Part shown: positions 16,106 through 24,304 of the stretch, in pieces
Layout of the letters: the number at the start of each line of letters is the position of its first letter
How positions within the stretch are numbered: position 1 is the stretch's first letter
From: Acidimicrobiales bacterium
Lineage (GTDB): Bacteria > Actinomycetota > Acidimicrobiia > Acidimicrobiales > JAHEJN01
Direction: 5' to 3'
Assembly: GCA_024638845.1 (NCBI GenBank)
Contig: JAHEJN010000029.1
Span: 1-33,708, forward strand
DNA length: 33,708 bases
Notes under the pieces: generated by a model
What the model was told of the DNA's origin: nothing
Databases searched by the model: none
What the model saw: the letters and a program-made list of their open reading frames with translations, nothing else
Position numbers and translations under genes: made by a program

Positions 16106-16624
16106 TCAGTCGATCCTTCGCAGATCGCGTGAGTACTGCGGAAGACGCTCGACGTAGTGCGCCGCGCTGTCGCTGATGATCTCCGGTCGCACCGCCCCCT
16201 CCTTGATCCTGGCCGGCGTCCCCACGGCCAGGGCACCGGCGGGCACCACCATGTCGTCGAGCACGGTGGCATTGGCTGCGACGAGAGCTCCGGTGTGGAC
16301 CACCGCTCGGTGCAGTACCACGGCGCCGACACCGACGAGCGAGCCGCTGTGGATCGTGCAGCCCTCGAGGTGGGCCAGGTGGCCGAGGGTGACGTCGTCA
16401 CCGACCGTGGTGGGGGACGACGCCACGGTGTGGAGCACACAGTTGTCCTGTACCGAAGTGCGGGCGCCGATGGTGATCGGGCCGTCGTCGCCGCGGATCA
16501 CTGCCCCCGGCCACACCGACGACTGCGGGCCGATCGTCACCTCGCCGATGATGACCGCGTCGGGATGGACGTAGGCCGTCTCGTGGATCTTCGGAACGGC
16601 GTCGCCCAGGGCGTAGACGGCCAC
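16106..16624 (-). CDS. gamma-class carbonic anhydrase family protein
   Basis: 172 residues with left-handed beta-helix hexapeptide repeats (PDAVIIGEVTIGPQSSVWPG onward) and a C-terminal helix. The trimeric family binds zinc between subunits through three His. Here H65 (NCVLHT) and H82 (TLGHLAH) are present, but the third position of the GHxAxxH motif is Glu (E87 in GHLAHLEGC), with a His two residues before it (H85). Such variants occur in Actinobacteria; whether they hydrate CO2 is uncertain. The GTG start lies one base behind the flavin reductase stop, so the two genes form one unit. Its stop lies just before suf operator C. Confidence 0.88.
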   Translation of the reverse strand: MAVYALGDAVPKIHETAYVHPDAVIIGEVTIGPQSSVWPGAVIRGDDGPITIGARTSVQDNCVLHTVASSPTTVGDDVTLGHLAHLEGCTIHSGSLVGVGAVVLHRAVVHTGALVAANATVLDDMVVPAGALAVGTPARIKEGAVRPEIISDSAAHYVERLPQYSRDLRRID

Positions 16625-16625
16625 G

Positions 16626-17117
16626 TCAGTCCTCGAAGCGGCCGTAGCCGCCCCGGAAGAACACCAACGGCGACGCGCCATCCTCGACGGTGGAGTCGAG
16701 ATGCTGAACCCGACCGAGCACGATCAGGTGGTCGCCGGCTTCGAACACTTCCTCGACGGTGCAGTCGATCCAGGCGAGGGCATGGTCGAACACCGGCGAC
16801 CCGAGGGCGCTGCGATGCCAGGGCATTCGATCCCAGCAGTCGGGATCCTTCTTGAAGAACGCCACACACAGGTCGACGTCGTCGGACCCGAGCACGTTGG
16901 CGCAGAACGATCCGGTTGCCGAGATCCGGGCCCACGACGAGGACGCACGGGTGGGCATGAACATCACGAGCGGGGGATCGAGCGACACGGAGCCGAACGA
17001 CCCCATCACCGCTCCGACCGGCCCGTCGTCGTCGTGACTGGTTATGAGGGTGACGCCCGTCGGGTAGTGCCCGAGAACCCGTCGGAAGTCGCCAGGATCG
17101 ATGGTGGCGTCGGACAT
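16626..17117 (-). CDS. flavin reductase domain protein
   Basis: 163 residues of the HpaC/HsaB-like flavin reductase family: FRRVLGHYPTGVTLITSH at the N-terminus, GAVMGSFGSVSLDPPLVMFMP, SFCANVLGSDDVDLCVAFFK and a DHLIVLGRVQHL strand. These reduce FMN or FAD with NAD(P)H, often for a two-component monooxygenase. No partner oxygenase is visible, so the substrate system is unknown. GAGGAGA about 9 nt before the ATG is a good Shine-Dalgarno. It is followed after one base by the gamma-carbonic anhydrase gene. Confidence 0.9.
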   Translation of the reverse strand: MSDATIDPGDFRRVLGHYPTGVTLITSHDDDGPVGAVMGSFGSVSLDPPLVMFMPTRASSSWARISATGSFCANVLGSDDVDLCVAFFKKDPDCWDRMPWHRSALGSPVFDHALAWIDCTVEEVFEAGDHLIVLGRVQHLDSTVEDGASPLVFFRGGYGRFED

Positions 17118-17176
17118 CTGCGTTGCTCTCCTCGATGACTACCGCTGACGGATGGACCGTAGCCGGGGCGATGCGT

Positions 17177-18037
17177 TCACGCGATGCCGAGATCGACGGT
17201 GAGACCTCGGGCCGCAGCGAACACGTCGAGGCCGGGCGTGTCGGCCGCCGCCGCCCGTGCCGATTCGACGAGGGCGTCGATCGTCGCATCGTCGTGGCCG
17301 GGGTCGTGGTGGAACAACGCCAGCCGGGACACCCCGGCCCGCTTGGCCACGGTGACTGCGTAGTCGACGGTGCAATGACCCCAGTCGGGGCGCTCGGCCA
17401 ACAGCTCGGGCGTGAACTGGGCGTCGTGGATCAACAGGTCGACGCCGTCGCACAACTCGAGCACTCGTTCGTCGACGAAGTCGGGTGCGCCTATCGGCTC
17501 CTGGTGATCAGGGACGAACGCAAGCGAGACGCCGTGCACGTCGATGCGGTAGCCGTTGGTGAGGCTCGTGTGGGGCACGGTGCATGCCCGCACCTTGGCG
17601 TCGCCGAGGCCCAGATCGTCGTCGCAGAAGTCGTGGAAGACCAGCTCGGCCGGCAGCTCCTCGGGCGTGATCGGGAAGAACGGCGGCTTCATGAACTCGT
17701 GCATGAGGTCGGTGAAGGGCTGACCGCAGTCTCCGGGCCCGTAGATCTCCAGCGAGGTCGTCGAGTCGATGATCGGACCGAAGAACGGCAGGCCCTGCAC
17801 GTGATCCCAGTGCGTGTGAGTGAGCAGCACGTGGGCCCGGACGGCGGTGACACCCGCGGCTTTCAGCGCGCAGCCGTAGGTGCGGAATCCGGTTCCGAGA
17901 TCGAGCACGATCGGGATGCCGCCGTGCTCGATGACCACACAGGACGTCTGCCCGCCGAAACGTTCGAACTCAGCGCCGGCACACGGCGTGGAACCCCGAG
18001 CGCCGTAGAACGTCACGCGGACCGGTGCTTCCCCCAT
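17177..18037 (-). CDS. metallo-beta-lactamase fold hydrolase, RNase Z/PhnP-like branch
   Basis: 286 residues. An N-terminal VTFYGARGSTPCAG is followed by GGIPIVLDLGTGFR and the metal motif LTHTHWDHVQGLPFF (H74, H76, D78, H79). VPHTSLTNGYRID, LLIHDAQFTPEL and LALFHHDPGHDD then supply further ligands. The layout is that of the branch that includes PhnP and RNase Z-like phosphodiesterases, so a small phosphodiester substrate is possible but unproven. The ATG at 18037 is supported by a TATTCT -10 just upstream. It is a single gene behind mutY, with 55 nt between. Confidence 0.83.
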   Translation of the reverse strand: MGEAPVRVTFYGARGSTPCAGAEFERFGGQTSCVVIEHGGIPIVLDLGTGFRTYGCALKAAGVTAVRAHVLLTHTHWDHVQGLPFFGPIIDSTTSLEIYGPGDCGQPFTDLMHEFMKPPFFPITPEELPAELVFHDFCDDDLGLGDAKVRACTVPHTSLTNGYRIDVHGVSLAFVPDHQEPIGAPDFVDERVLELCDGVDLLIHDAQFTPELLAERPDWGHCTVDYAVTVAKRAGVSRLALFHHDPGHDDATIDALVESARAAAADTPGLDVFAAARGLTVDLGIA

Positions 18038-18046
18038 GGTGTCTCG

Positions 18047-18052
18047 AGAATA
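18047..18052 (-). promoter_or_regulatory. -10 element of the RNase Z/PhnP-like MBL gene
   Basis: TATTCT on the minus strand ends 9 nt before the ATG at 18037, predicting a leader of about two bases. Confidence 0.45.
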
Positions 18053-18092
18053 CTGCTGACCGATGGCGGCACGAAAGCCGATGTGACCGATC

Positions 18093-18953
18093 TCACCTCG
18101 CCAACACCAGCGAGTCGCCGCGTTGTTCGACCAGACCGTCGTCGACCAGACCGGCGATGCACTCGTCGATCCGGGCGATGTCGTCCCATCCAACGATCTT
18201 CCCCACGTCGGCGACCTCCACGGGACCGCCGCGCAGCGATGCGACCAGGCGACCTCGGCCCTGCCGGAACGATCCCTCGAATCGTGACTGGCCAACCGAG
18301 GTCGCCGCCGAACCAACGGCGGGATCGGATCCGTCGCCGTGCCAATCACACCAGCTGCGCACGGGGCACGCCCCGCAGCCCGGACGGCGTTTGGTGCAGA
18401 TCTGGGCGCCGAGGTCGAACAGACCCTGATTCCATCGCCAGGCGTCGCCGGCCGGCACCAGGCGGTCGGCTCGTTCCTGTGCTTGTCGTCGGCCGAGCGG
18501 CCGTCCTCCCAGACGGGCGAGAATCCGGCCGACGTTGGTGTCGACCACACCGACGTCGACCTCGAAGGCGAACACCTGGATCGCCCGAGCCGTGTAGGGA
18601 CCGACGCCGGGCAGGGCCGACAGATCGGCCAGTTCCGTCGGAAAGCGGCCGCCGGACCGGGTCGCGACCGAGGTGGCGGCCCGGTGCAGGTTCACCGCCC
18701 GGCGGTTGTAGCCGAGCCCCGCCCAGAGCGTGATCACCTCCGCCACCGACGACGAAGCGCAGGCGTGGGCATCGGGGAACCTCTCGAGGAAGGCCAGATA
18801 CTTCGGCACGACCCGATCGACCTGCGTCTGTTGCAGCATGGTCTCGCTCACGAGGATCGCCCACGGGTCGCGGGTGCGGCGCCACGGAAGGTCGCGCCGC
18901 TGCCCGTCCGCCCACGCGAGGAGGGCGTCAACCATCGGAGCTTCGGTGGCCAC
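18093..18953 (-). CDS. mutY: A/G-specific adenine glycosylase MutY
   Basis: A 286-residue base-excision repair enzyme that removes adenine mispaired with 8-oxoguanine. Catalytic E37 is in SETMLQQTQV, the helix-hairpin-helix is LPGVGPYTARAI (114-125), catalytic D138 is in VVDTNV and the [4Fe-4S] site is C186-X6-C193-X2-C196-X5-C202. The C-terminal part is short (about 75 residues after the cluster) and does not look like the NUDIX-type domain of E. coli MutY, so 8-oxoG recognition may differ. The GTG start lies 6 nt behind a TAGCGT -10. As an Fe-S enzyme it depends on cluster assembly such as that encoded nearby. Confidence 0.95.
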   Translation of the reverse strand: MATEAPMVDALLAWADGQRRDLPWRRTRDPWAILVSETMLQQTQVDRVVPKYLAFLERFPDAHACASSSVAEVITLWAGLGYNRRAVNLHRAATSVATRSGGRFPTELADLSALPGVGPYTARAIQVFAFEVDVGVVDTNVGRILARLGGRPLGRRQAQERADRLVPAGDAWRWNQGLFDLGAQICTKRRPGCGACPVRSWCDWHGDGSDPAVGSAATSVGQSRFEGSFRQGRGRLVASLRGGPVEVADVGKIVGWDDIARIDECIAGLVDDGLVEQRGDSLVLAR

Positions 18954-18959
18954 GACCGA

Positions 18960-18965
18960 ACGCTA
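18960..18965 (-). promoter_or_regulatory. -10 element of mutY
   Basis: TAGCGT on the minus strand ends 6 nt before the GTG at 18953. It is divergent from the promoter at 19000-19005. Confidence 0.5.
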
Positions 18966-18999
18966 CAGCCGCACGAGACAACCTGACGGGCCGCGCCGG

Positions 19000-19005
19000 T
19001 ACGCT
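19000..19005 (+). promoter_or_regulatory. -10 element of the 103-aa protein/mcd unit
   Basis: TACGCT ends 8 nt before the GTG at 19014; no Shine-Dalgarno is seen. The 60-bp gap 18954-19013 thus carries two divergent promoters. Confidence 0.45.
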
Positions 19006-19013
19006 CGGATCTC

Positions 19014-19325
19014 GTGCGTGCCCGTGTGTTCGGAGCCATCGCCCTCGCGGCGCTGTGGATGGCCGCGACGCCCGTCACGGCGCAGGAAGAGCCCGAAGGG
19101 CCCCAGATCCGTGCTCCGCGCTGTGGTGCGGGCAGCATCATCCCCGATCCTCGCGAAGGCTGCGGGCCCGAGACGCCCGGCGACCCTGGCGGTTGGCAGC
19201 AGCTCACGTTGTTCGCGGTGATCCTCGTCGCTCTTGCGGTGATCGCGCTGCTCGTACGCCGCCAGGTGCGTCAGGCGGCACGACTCGCGCAGCTCGACCT
19301 GGCCGACGAGACAGAGCCCTCGTGA
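19014..19325 (+). CDS. small membrane protein coupled to mcd
   Basis: 103 residues. An N-terminal signal peptide (MRARVFGAIALAALWMAATP, likely cut after VTAQ) is followed by an outer segment with two Cys (PRCGAGS and REGCGPE), then one membrane helix (LTLFAVILVALAVIALLV) and a short basic to acidic tail. The expected topology is N-terminus outside, C-terminus inside. I know no family for it. The GTGA overlap with the next gene means the two are co-translated, but nothing in the protein links it to the enzyme. Confidence 0.72.
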   Translation: MRARVFGAIALAALWMAATPVTAQEEPEGPQIRAPRCGAGSIIPDPREGCGPETPGDPGGWQQLTLFAVILVALAVIALLVRRQVRQAARLAQLDLADETEPS

Positions 19326-20890
19326 TCGACGCCGATCTCCCGGCGGCCGAAGCGGCATTGTCGGCGGTTTCCGACGTGGTCGATGCCGGATGCGCGGCCT
19401 TGCGGGCGTCGGGGCCGATCGACGAGAACCAGTTGCTGGCTTATGCCCTGGCCCACGCCGCCTCGGCTCGCCATGCCGCCACGAGCCTTGTCGCCCGGAG
19501 CGAGCCCGACGCACGGTCGGCACTCGCGGCGTGCGTCTTCGTCGCCGATGTGGCCACCGAGCTCAATGCTGCCGTGTGGGGGAACGAGGCCACGTGGGGG
19601 GTGAGCTCGGACCCCTTGGCTGCGCACCGGTCCTTCGTGGCCCGCTTCTCCTCGGCAGCCGCTCTCTCCCAACTGGCCATCGCTCCTCCGCTGCCGACCC
19701 TCGACGACGAGTTCGGCCTCGTCCGTGACACCTTCCGGCGCTTCGCCACCGACCGGGTCGCGCCCCACGCCGAATCCGTCCACCGGAACGACCTCGACCT
19801 TCCCGAGACCCTCATTGCCGATCTGGCCGAGCTCGGTGGGTTCGGCCTTTCGGTGCCCGAACGCTACGGCGGGTTCGCCACCGCCGGCAGCAACGAGTAC
19901 CTGGCGATGGTCGTGGCCACCGAGGAGCTCAGCCGGGCGTCTCTCGGAATTGGCGGCTCGCTGCTCACCCGACCCGAGATCCTCACCCGTGCGTTGGTGA
20001 AGGGGGGCACCGAAGACCAGAAGCTCCATTGGCTGCCACGCATCGCCGGCGGCGAGGCAGTGGTGGCCGTAGCCGTGACCGAACCCGACTTCGGATCCGA
20101 TGTGGCGTCACTGCGGGTCTCGGCCACTCGCCGCGACGACGGCTGGCTCATCAACGGCGTGAAGACCTGGTGCACTCTCGCAGGTCGGGCCGACACCGTG
20201 ATGCTGCTGGCCCGTACCGATCTCGACGCCGATGGTCACCGTGGGCTCTCCAGCTTCATCGTCGAGAAGCCCGTCGACTCGGGCCATGCGTTCTCGCACA
20301 CCCAACCGACCGGGGGACACATGGAGGGGCGGGCGATTTCGACGATCGGCTACCGCGGCATGCATTCCTTCGAGGTCGCCTTCGACGACTGGTTCGTGCC
20401 GCACGACCATCTCATCGGCGGCGACGACGGGGTCGGCCGTGGGTTCTACCTGCAGATGGAGGGCTTCGAGAACGGCCGTCTCCAGACCGCCGCCCGGGCG
20501 GTCGGTCTGATGCAGGCCGCCTACGACGAAGCCAGCTCGTACGCCGAGGACCGAGTGGTGTTCGGCCGCCCCATCGCCCGGTACCAACTGACGCAGGCCA
20601 AGCTCGGTCGGATGGTCGCCATGATCAGCGCATGCCGGGCGGCGTCCTACGCGGTCGCCGCCCAGATGGCCGACGGTGCCGGCCGGGCCGAAGCCTCGAT
20701 GGTGAAGGCCTACTCGTGCAAGGCGGCCGAGTGGGTGACTCGCGAGGCACTCCAGATCCATGGCGGCATGGGGTACGCCGAGGAGTTCGCCGTGAGCCGC
20801 TACTTCGTCGACGCACGGGTGCTGTCGATCTTCGAGGGAGCCGACGAGACGCTGTGCCTCAAGGTGATCGCCCGCCATCTCACGGCGTGA
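19322..20890 (+). CDS. mcd: (2S)-methylsuccinyl-CoA dehydrogenase
   Basis: A 522-residue acyl-CoA dehydrogenase with an extra N-terminal helical domain of about 130 residues, a hallmark of methylsuccinyl-CoA dehydrogenase (usually about 550). The signature stretches are very close to Mcd: EPDFGSDVASLRVSA, WLINGVKTWCTLAGRADTVM, RGMHSFEVAFDDWFVP, RGFYLQMEGFENGRLQTAAR, and the end ALQIHGGMGYAEEF through RVLSIFEGADETLCLKVIAR. Mcd oxidises (2S)-methylsuccinyl-CoA to mesaconyl-CoA in the ethylmalonyl-CoA pathway, which replaces the glyoxylate bypass for acetyl-CoA assimilation. The other pathway genes (ccr, ecm, mch) are not in the window. Its end overlaps the convergent capA-like gene by 11 nt. 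Confidence 0.85.
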   Translation: MIDADLPAAEAALSAVSDVVDAGCAALRASGPIDENQLLAYALAHAASARHAATSLVARSEPDARSALAACVFVADVATELNAAVWGNEATWGVSSDPLAAHRSFVARFSSAAALSQLAIAPPLPTLDDEFGLVRDTFRRFATDRVAPHAESVHRNDLDLPETLIADLAELGGFGLSVPERYGGFATAGSNEYLAMVVATEELSRASLGIGGSLLTRPEILTRALVKGGTEDQKLHWLPRIAGGEAVVAVAVTEPDFGSDVASLRVSATRRDDGWLINGVKTWCTLAGRADTVMLLARTDLDADGHRGLSSFIVEKPVDSGHAFSHTQPTGGHMEGRAISTIGYRGMHSFEVAFDDWFVPHDHLIGGDDGVGRGFYLQMEGFENGRLQTAARAVGLMQAAYDEASSYAEDRVVFGRPIARYQLTQAKLGRMVAMISACRAASYAVAAQMADGAGRAEASMVKAYSCKAAEWVTREALQIHGGMGYAEEFAVSRYFVDARVLSIFEGADETLCLKVIARHLTA

Positions 20891-22121
20891 GCGGCATCGG
20901 CTCCACCGTGACCAAGGTGGTCGGCGCGTCGAGGGCGAAGATCGCCTGGTTCACCCGCTCCCACGCGCCGCGCAGTGCATCGGCCAGGCCGGCGTCGACG
21001 TCGGGGTCGACGAGGCCCTGCGGTACGGGCACGATCTCGTAGAACGCTCGGTCGACATGGGTGGGCGTGACGCTCACGTGGGTCGTCTCGAGAACTCCAG
21101 GCGCGGTCTCCTCGACCGTTACCGTGAAGATCATGCCGTCCTGGCTGGCTGCCGGGCAGGAATTGCACGACTGTGGAGACTGGTTCGACAAGAAGTTGCC
21201 GATGCCATACAGAACCACCTTGTCGTTGATGATGTCGACGGGCTGGGCGACGTGCACGTGCTCGCCGACGATGAGGTCGATGTCGGGCGATTCGAGGAAC
21301 GCGGTCGCCTGCTCGATCTGAACGGGTGTCGGAGCCTGCTGGTACTCGTTGCCCCACTGAATGCTCAACACGGTGAAGTCGGAGCCGGCCTCGCGGAGGG
21401 CTGCGGCCTGGACGAGCACGCCCTCGATCGACGTGACGTTGACCGACCAGGGCGCATCGGCGGGCACCGGAATGCCGTTGGTGCCATACGTGTAGGACAA
21501 GTGACCCACCCGCACGTTCCCGACCTCGTAGATCGGCGGGTTCGCCTGCTCTTCGGCGCTCCGGGCGGTTCCGGTGTGGGCCACGCCGACCCGGTCGAGC
21601 TGGTCGAGCGTCGAAGTGATGCCGGTGAAGCCGCGGTCGAGGGCGTGGTTGGACGCGATGGAACACGTGTCGAACCCGGCCGCGGCGATCCCGTCGGCCA
21701 GCTCACGAGGTGCATTGAACACCGGGTAGCCGCTCAAGGCCGTGTTGTCGGAGCTGATCGGCGTTTCCACGTGGCAGACGGCGATGTCGGCCGCGCTCAC
21801 CAGCGGGGCGACCCTCGCCAGCATCGGGCCGTAGTCGAACTCGAGCCCGGTTTCGGCACCGTCTCGTCGAGCCTGCTCGATGACCGGCCCGTGACTGAGG
21901 AGGTCGCCGGTGAACGACAACGTGAACCGGGCCGGAGGCACAGCAGTGGGGGTGGGAACAGCGGTGGGTTCCGGTGCCGGCGTCGGTTCGGGAGTGGGCG
22001 TCGGTGCGAAGATCTCGACCGCCGCCTGGTCGGGCGACTCGGGATCGCCACCGGTGAGCGCAGCCGACAGCGCGAACACGGCCACCGCCCCCACCACCAC
22101 GCCGACCAGCTTCGCCGTCAC
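20880..22121 (-). CDS. CapA family (PGA_cap) surface protein
   Basis: 413 residues. An N-terminal membrane anchor or signal (VGVVVGAVAVFALSAAL) is followed by a linker of about 30 residues made of TP/EP repeats. The CapA phosphoesterase-like domain then runs from about residue 65: SFTGDLLSHG, ADIAVCHVETPI, SIASNHALDRG, VLSIQWGNEYQ, DLIVGEHVHVAQP and VVLYGIGNF. Metal-binding residues of the calcineurin-like fold (D, H, N-H, H-x-H) are present. CapA proteins act in poly-gamma-glutamate capsule formation, but many homologues stand alone with unknown roles, and no capBC genes are near. The GTG start has a weak -10-like TAGCAC 6 nt upstream. Confidence 0.85.
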   Translation of the reverse strand: MTAKLVGVVVGAVAVFALSAALTGGDPESPDQAAVEIFAPTPTPEPTPAPEPTAVPTPTAVPPARFTLSFTGDLLSHGPVIEQARRDGAETGLEFDYGPMLARVAPLVSAADIAVCHVETPISSDNTALSGYPVFNAPRELADGIAAAGFDTCSIASNHALDRGFTGITSTLDQLDRVGVAHTGTARSAEEQANPPIYEVGNVRVGHLSYTYGTNGIPVPADAPWSVNVTSIEGVLVQAAALREAGSDFTVLSIQWGNEYQQAPTPVQIEQATAFLESPDIDLIVGEHVHVAQPVDIINDKVVLYGIGNFLSNQSPQSCNSCPAASQDGMIFTVTVEETAPGVLETTHVSVTPTHVDRAFYEIVPVPQGLVDPDVDAGLADALRGAWERVNQAIFALDAPTTLVTVEPMPLTP

Positions 22122-22178
22122 GACACCGTGCTAGCAGACCCGGCACCCGGCCAGGGGGCATGGGCGCATCGGCGGCGA

Positions 22179-22994
22179 TCAGATCGCAATGCCGTCGTTC
22201 CCGCCGAAGAGCTCGGCGACCACCGGGCAGTCGGTCTTGCGCAGCGCCACGGCCACCTCGCCGACGCCACCGTCGTCGGCGAGGCCATCGAAGAGCGCCA
22301 GCGGGACCAGCTCGTCGTCGGCGTACCAGGGCGCCCGTTGGCCGGTGATGCGCCGCTCGACGCCCTCGAACATGCGCCCCGGGAGCAGCCGGCCGACACC
22401 ACCGACCAGGACGCACTGAACGTCGTCGCCCTGATGGGCGACAGCGGCCGCCGCCAGTGACCCGGCCACCGCCACGGCGTGGGAGGGTCCGATGGCGCTC
22501 GCTTCGATCACGACGACGTCGGCGGAGACGACAGCTGCGCCCAGACCGCCCGTCGGGACGTCGTCGGCGTCGAGATCCCGGGCATCGAGCCAGCGGGCCA
22601 ACCCCGATCCCTCGCCATGGACGTCGACCGCCAACACGTGGACGTCGGGCCGCTGAGCCAGCGCCGTCGAGGTGAGATCGGGCCAGCCGAGCACACAGAC
22701 CGTGGCGTCGCGGGGCAACCAGTTGGCGAGCCGTCGAGCGGTTCGATCGATGGTGATGCGCTCGACGCAGTCTCTCGCGGCGGCGTGAGGATCGGGACTG
22801 GCCAAGATGTGGGCGGCGAGCCAGACGAGCGGGCCCGACGTGGTCTGACGGGCCAGCACTCTCCGGCAAGCCATGACCAGTGCGCCGGAGTCGTCGATGA
22901 ACGACACCAGACCGGCGGCCGCCTCTTCGACCAGCATCGACTGGGGGGCACCCGATGATCGGGCGACGAATCGGAGCCGTTCGGCGGGATGCAC
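22179..22994 (-). CDS. protein with weak likeness to eIF2B-alpha/MtnA fold
   Basis: 271 residues from a GTG 4 nt behind the cinA stop. The C-terminal half reads like the Rossmann-like half of eIF2B-alpha-related proteins: ATVCVLGWPDL, VHVLAVDVHGEG, a VVSADVVVIEASAIGPSHAV stretch and DVQCVLVGGVGRLLPGRMFEGVE. The N-terminal half (RFVARSSGAPQSMLVEEAAAGL, DSGALVMACRRVL) is helical. Residues that mark true methylthioribose-1-phosphate isomerase are not evident. This may be an actinobacterial branch of unknown function; I am not sure of the assignment. Coupling to cinA suggests co-expression. Confidence 0.55.
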   Translation of the reverse strand: MHPAERLRFVARSSGAPQSMLVEEAAAGLVSFIDDSGALVMACRRVLARQTTSGPLVWLAAHILASPDPHAAARDCVERITIDRTARRLANWLPRDATVCVLGWPDLTSTALAQRPDVHVLAVDVHGEGSGLARWLDARDLDADDVPTGGLGAAVVSADVVVIEASAIGPSHAVAVAGSLAAAAVAHQGDDVQCVLVGGVGRLLPGRMFEGVERRITGQRAPWYADDELVPLALFDGLADDGGVGEVAVALRKTDCPVVAELFGGNDGIAI

Positions 22995-22998
22995 GCAG

Positions 22999-24261
22999 CT
23001 ACCCCAGCCCGACCAGCCGGCGACGCAGGGCCGCGAGCACGGTGATGGTGGTGAACTGCCGCACTCGCTCTCGATCGAAGGGCCACTGGACCTGGAACGC
23101 CTCCACATCGCCCCGGACCGCCGAGGCCATCCAGACGGTTCCGGCCTCGACGCCGTCGCGGGGGCCGGGGCCGGCGACCCCGGTGACGGCAACCGAGCAA
23201 TCGGCACCGAACACCCTGCACGCACCCAGGGCCATGGCCGTGACCGCCTCCTCGGAGACGACGGGGCCCTCGGGCACACCCAGCAGGTCGAACTTCACCT
23301 CGGATGCGTAGGACACCACACCTCCCCGGAACACGTCGCTGCATCCGGGGATCTCGGTGATGCGCGCCCCGATCAGGCCGCCGGTGAGCGACTCCGCCGT
23401 GGCCAGGCTCAGGCCGTGACGACGACACAGATCGAGCACGACCGACTCCATCGACTCGTCGTCGACGCCGAACACGATGTCGTCGCCGACGATGGCCCGC
23501 ACGCGGGCCTCCTCTTCGGCGAGCACGGCATCGGCGGCCGCTTCGGATGCCGCCTTGGCGGTCATCCGCACCTTCAGACCGTTCCACCCACTGGCAAGGA
23601 ACGCAATGGTGGCGCCGCCCTCCTCGTCGAGGCGATCGATCTCGTCGGCGAGGGTCTCGGCCAGGCCCGACTCACTGCGCCCCCAGGTCTTGAGGGTCCG
23701 GCTCTTGATCACAGCGGTGACACCCGCTCGCCTCTGCAGGTCGGGCAGGATTCCGACGGTGAACATCTCCTCCATCTCGTAGGGCACTCCGGGAACGGCA
23801 TAGATGACCTTGCCGTCGCCGATCGGGCAGATCAACCCCGGTGCGGTGCCCGGCATCGCCGGGTTCACGACGGCGCCCTCGGGAACGTCGGCCTGCCGTT
23901 TGTTGTTCTCCGGCATGTCGCGCCCCCGATCGAGGAATCGGGTACGAATGCGCTCGACGATGTCGTCGTGGCGAACGAGCGGCACACCCATGACATCGGC
24001 GATCACCTGGCGGGTGATGTCGTCCTGGGTCGGGCCCAGTCCACCGCAACAGATGACAGCGTCGGACCGGGCAAGGGCGAGCTCGATGGCGGCTCGCATA
24101 CGGATCGGGTTGTCGCCCACCTTGGTCTGGAAGTGCGAGTCGATGCCGGCCAGGGCGAGCTGCTCGCCCATCCACGACGAGTTGGTGTCGACGATCTGAC
24201 CGAGCAGCAGCTCCGACCCGATGGCCACGATCTCGCAGCTGAAGCTGGCAGCGGTGCTCAC
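22999..24261 (-). CDS. cinA: CinA family protein with NMN deamidase domain
   Basis: 420 residues. The N-terminal MoCF-like domain (about 8-175) begins EIVAIGSELLLGQIVDTNS and has CGGLGPTQDD and PGTAPGL. A linker region precedes the C-terminal CinA/PncC domain (from about 255), with TAESLTGGLIGARITEIPG, YASEVKFDLLGV and VTGVAGPGP. The family combines ADP-ribose pyrophosphatase and nicotinamide mononucleotide deamidase activities for pyridine nucleotide salvage. The GTG start lies 8 nt behind a TAGGGT -10. In many Actinobacteria cinA precedes recA; here it is followed by the eIF2B-like gene. Confidence 0.93.
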   Translation of the reverse strand: MSTAASFSCEIVAIGSELLLGQIVDTNSSWMGEQLALAGIDSHFQTKVGDNPIRMRAAIELALARSDAVICCGGLGPTQDDITRQVIADVMGVPLVRHDDIVERIRTRFLDRGRDMPENNKRQADVPEGAVVNPAMPGTAPGLICPIGDGKVIYAVPGVPYEMEEMFTVGILPDLQRRAGVTAVIKSRTLKTWGRSESGLAETLADEIDRLDEEGGATIAFLASGWNGLKVRMTAKAASEAAADAVLAEEEARVRAIVGDDIVFGVDDESMESVVLDLCRRHGLSLATAESLTGGLIGARITEIPGCSDVFRGGVVSYASEVKFDLLGVPEGPVVSEEAVTAMALGACRVFGADCSVAVTGVAGPGPRDGVEAGTVWMASAVRGDVEAFQVQWPFDRERVRQFTTITVLAALRRRLVGLG

Positions 24262-24269
24262 GTGGGGCG

Positions 24270-24275
24270 ACCCTA
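24270..24275 (-). promoter_or_regulatory. -10 element of cinA
   Basis: TAGGGT on the minus strand ends 8 nt before the GTG at 24261. It lies in the 43-nt gap behind pgsA. Confidence 0.4.
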
Positions 24276-24304
24276 CTCGGCCGGGACCCGCCGACGCGAC
24301 GCGC

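Noticed and set aside
16157-16170. GTAGTGCG inside the gamma-carbonic anhydrase gene as a fourth suf operator
   Set aside because: It has only one half-site, lacks ATTAGCACT and lies within coding sequence.
21950-22040. Short tandem pattern of TPTP/EPTP-type codons, considered as a DNA repeat
   Set aside because: It encodes the Pro-Thr linker of the CapA-like protein; it is irregular at DNA level and needs no other explanation.
21057-22460. A 467-codon open frame on the plus strand opposite the CapA-like gene
   Set aside because: The minus strand encodes a recognisable CapA domain with a signal and a TP-repeat linker; the plus frame is its shadow.
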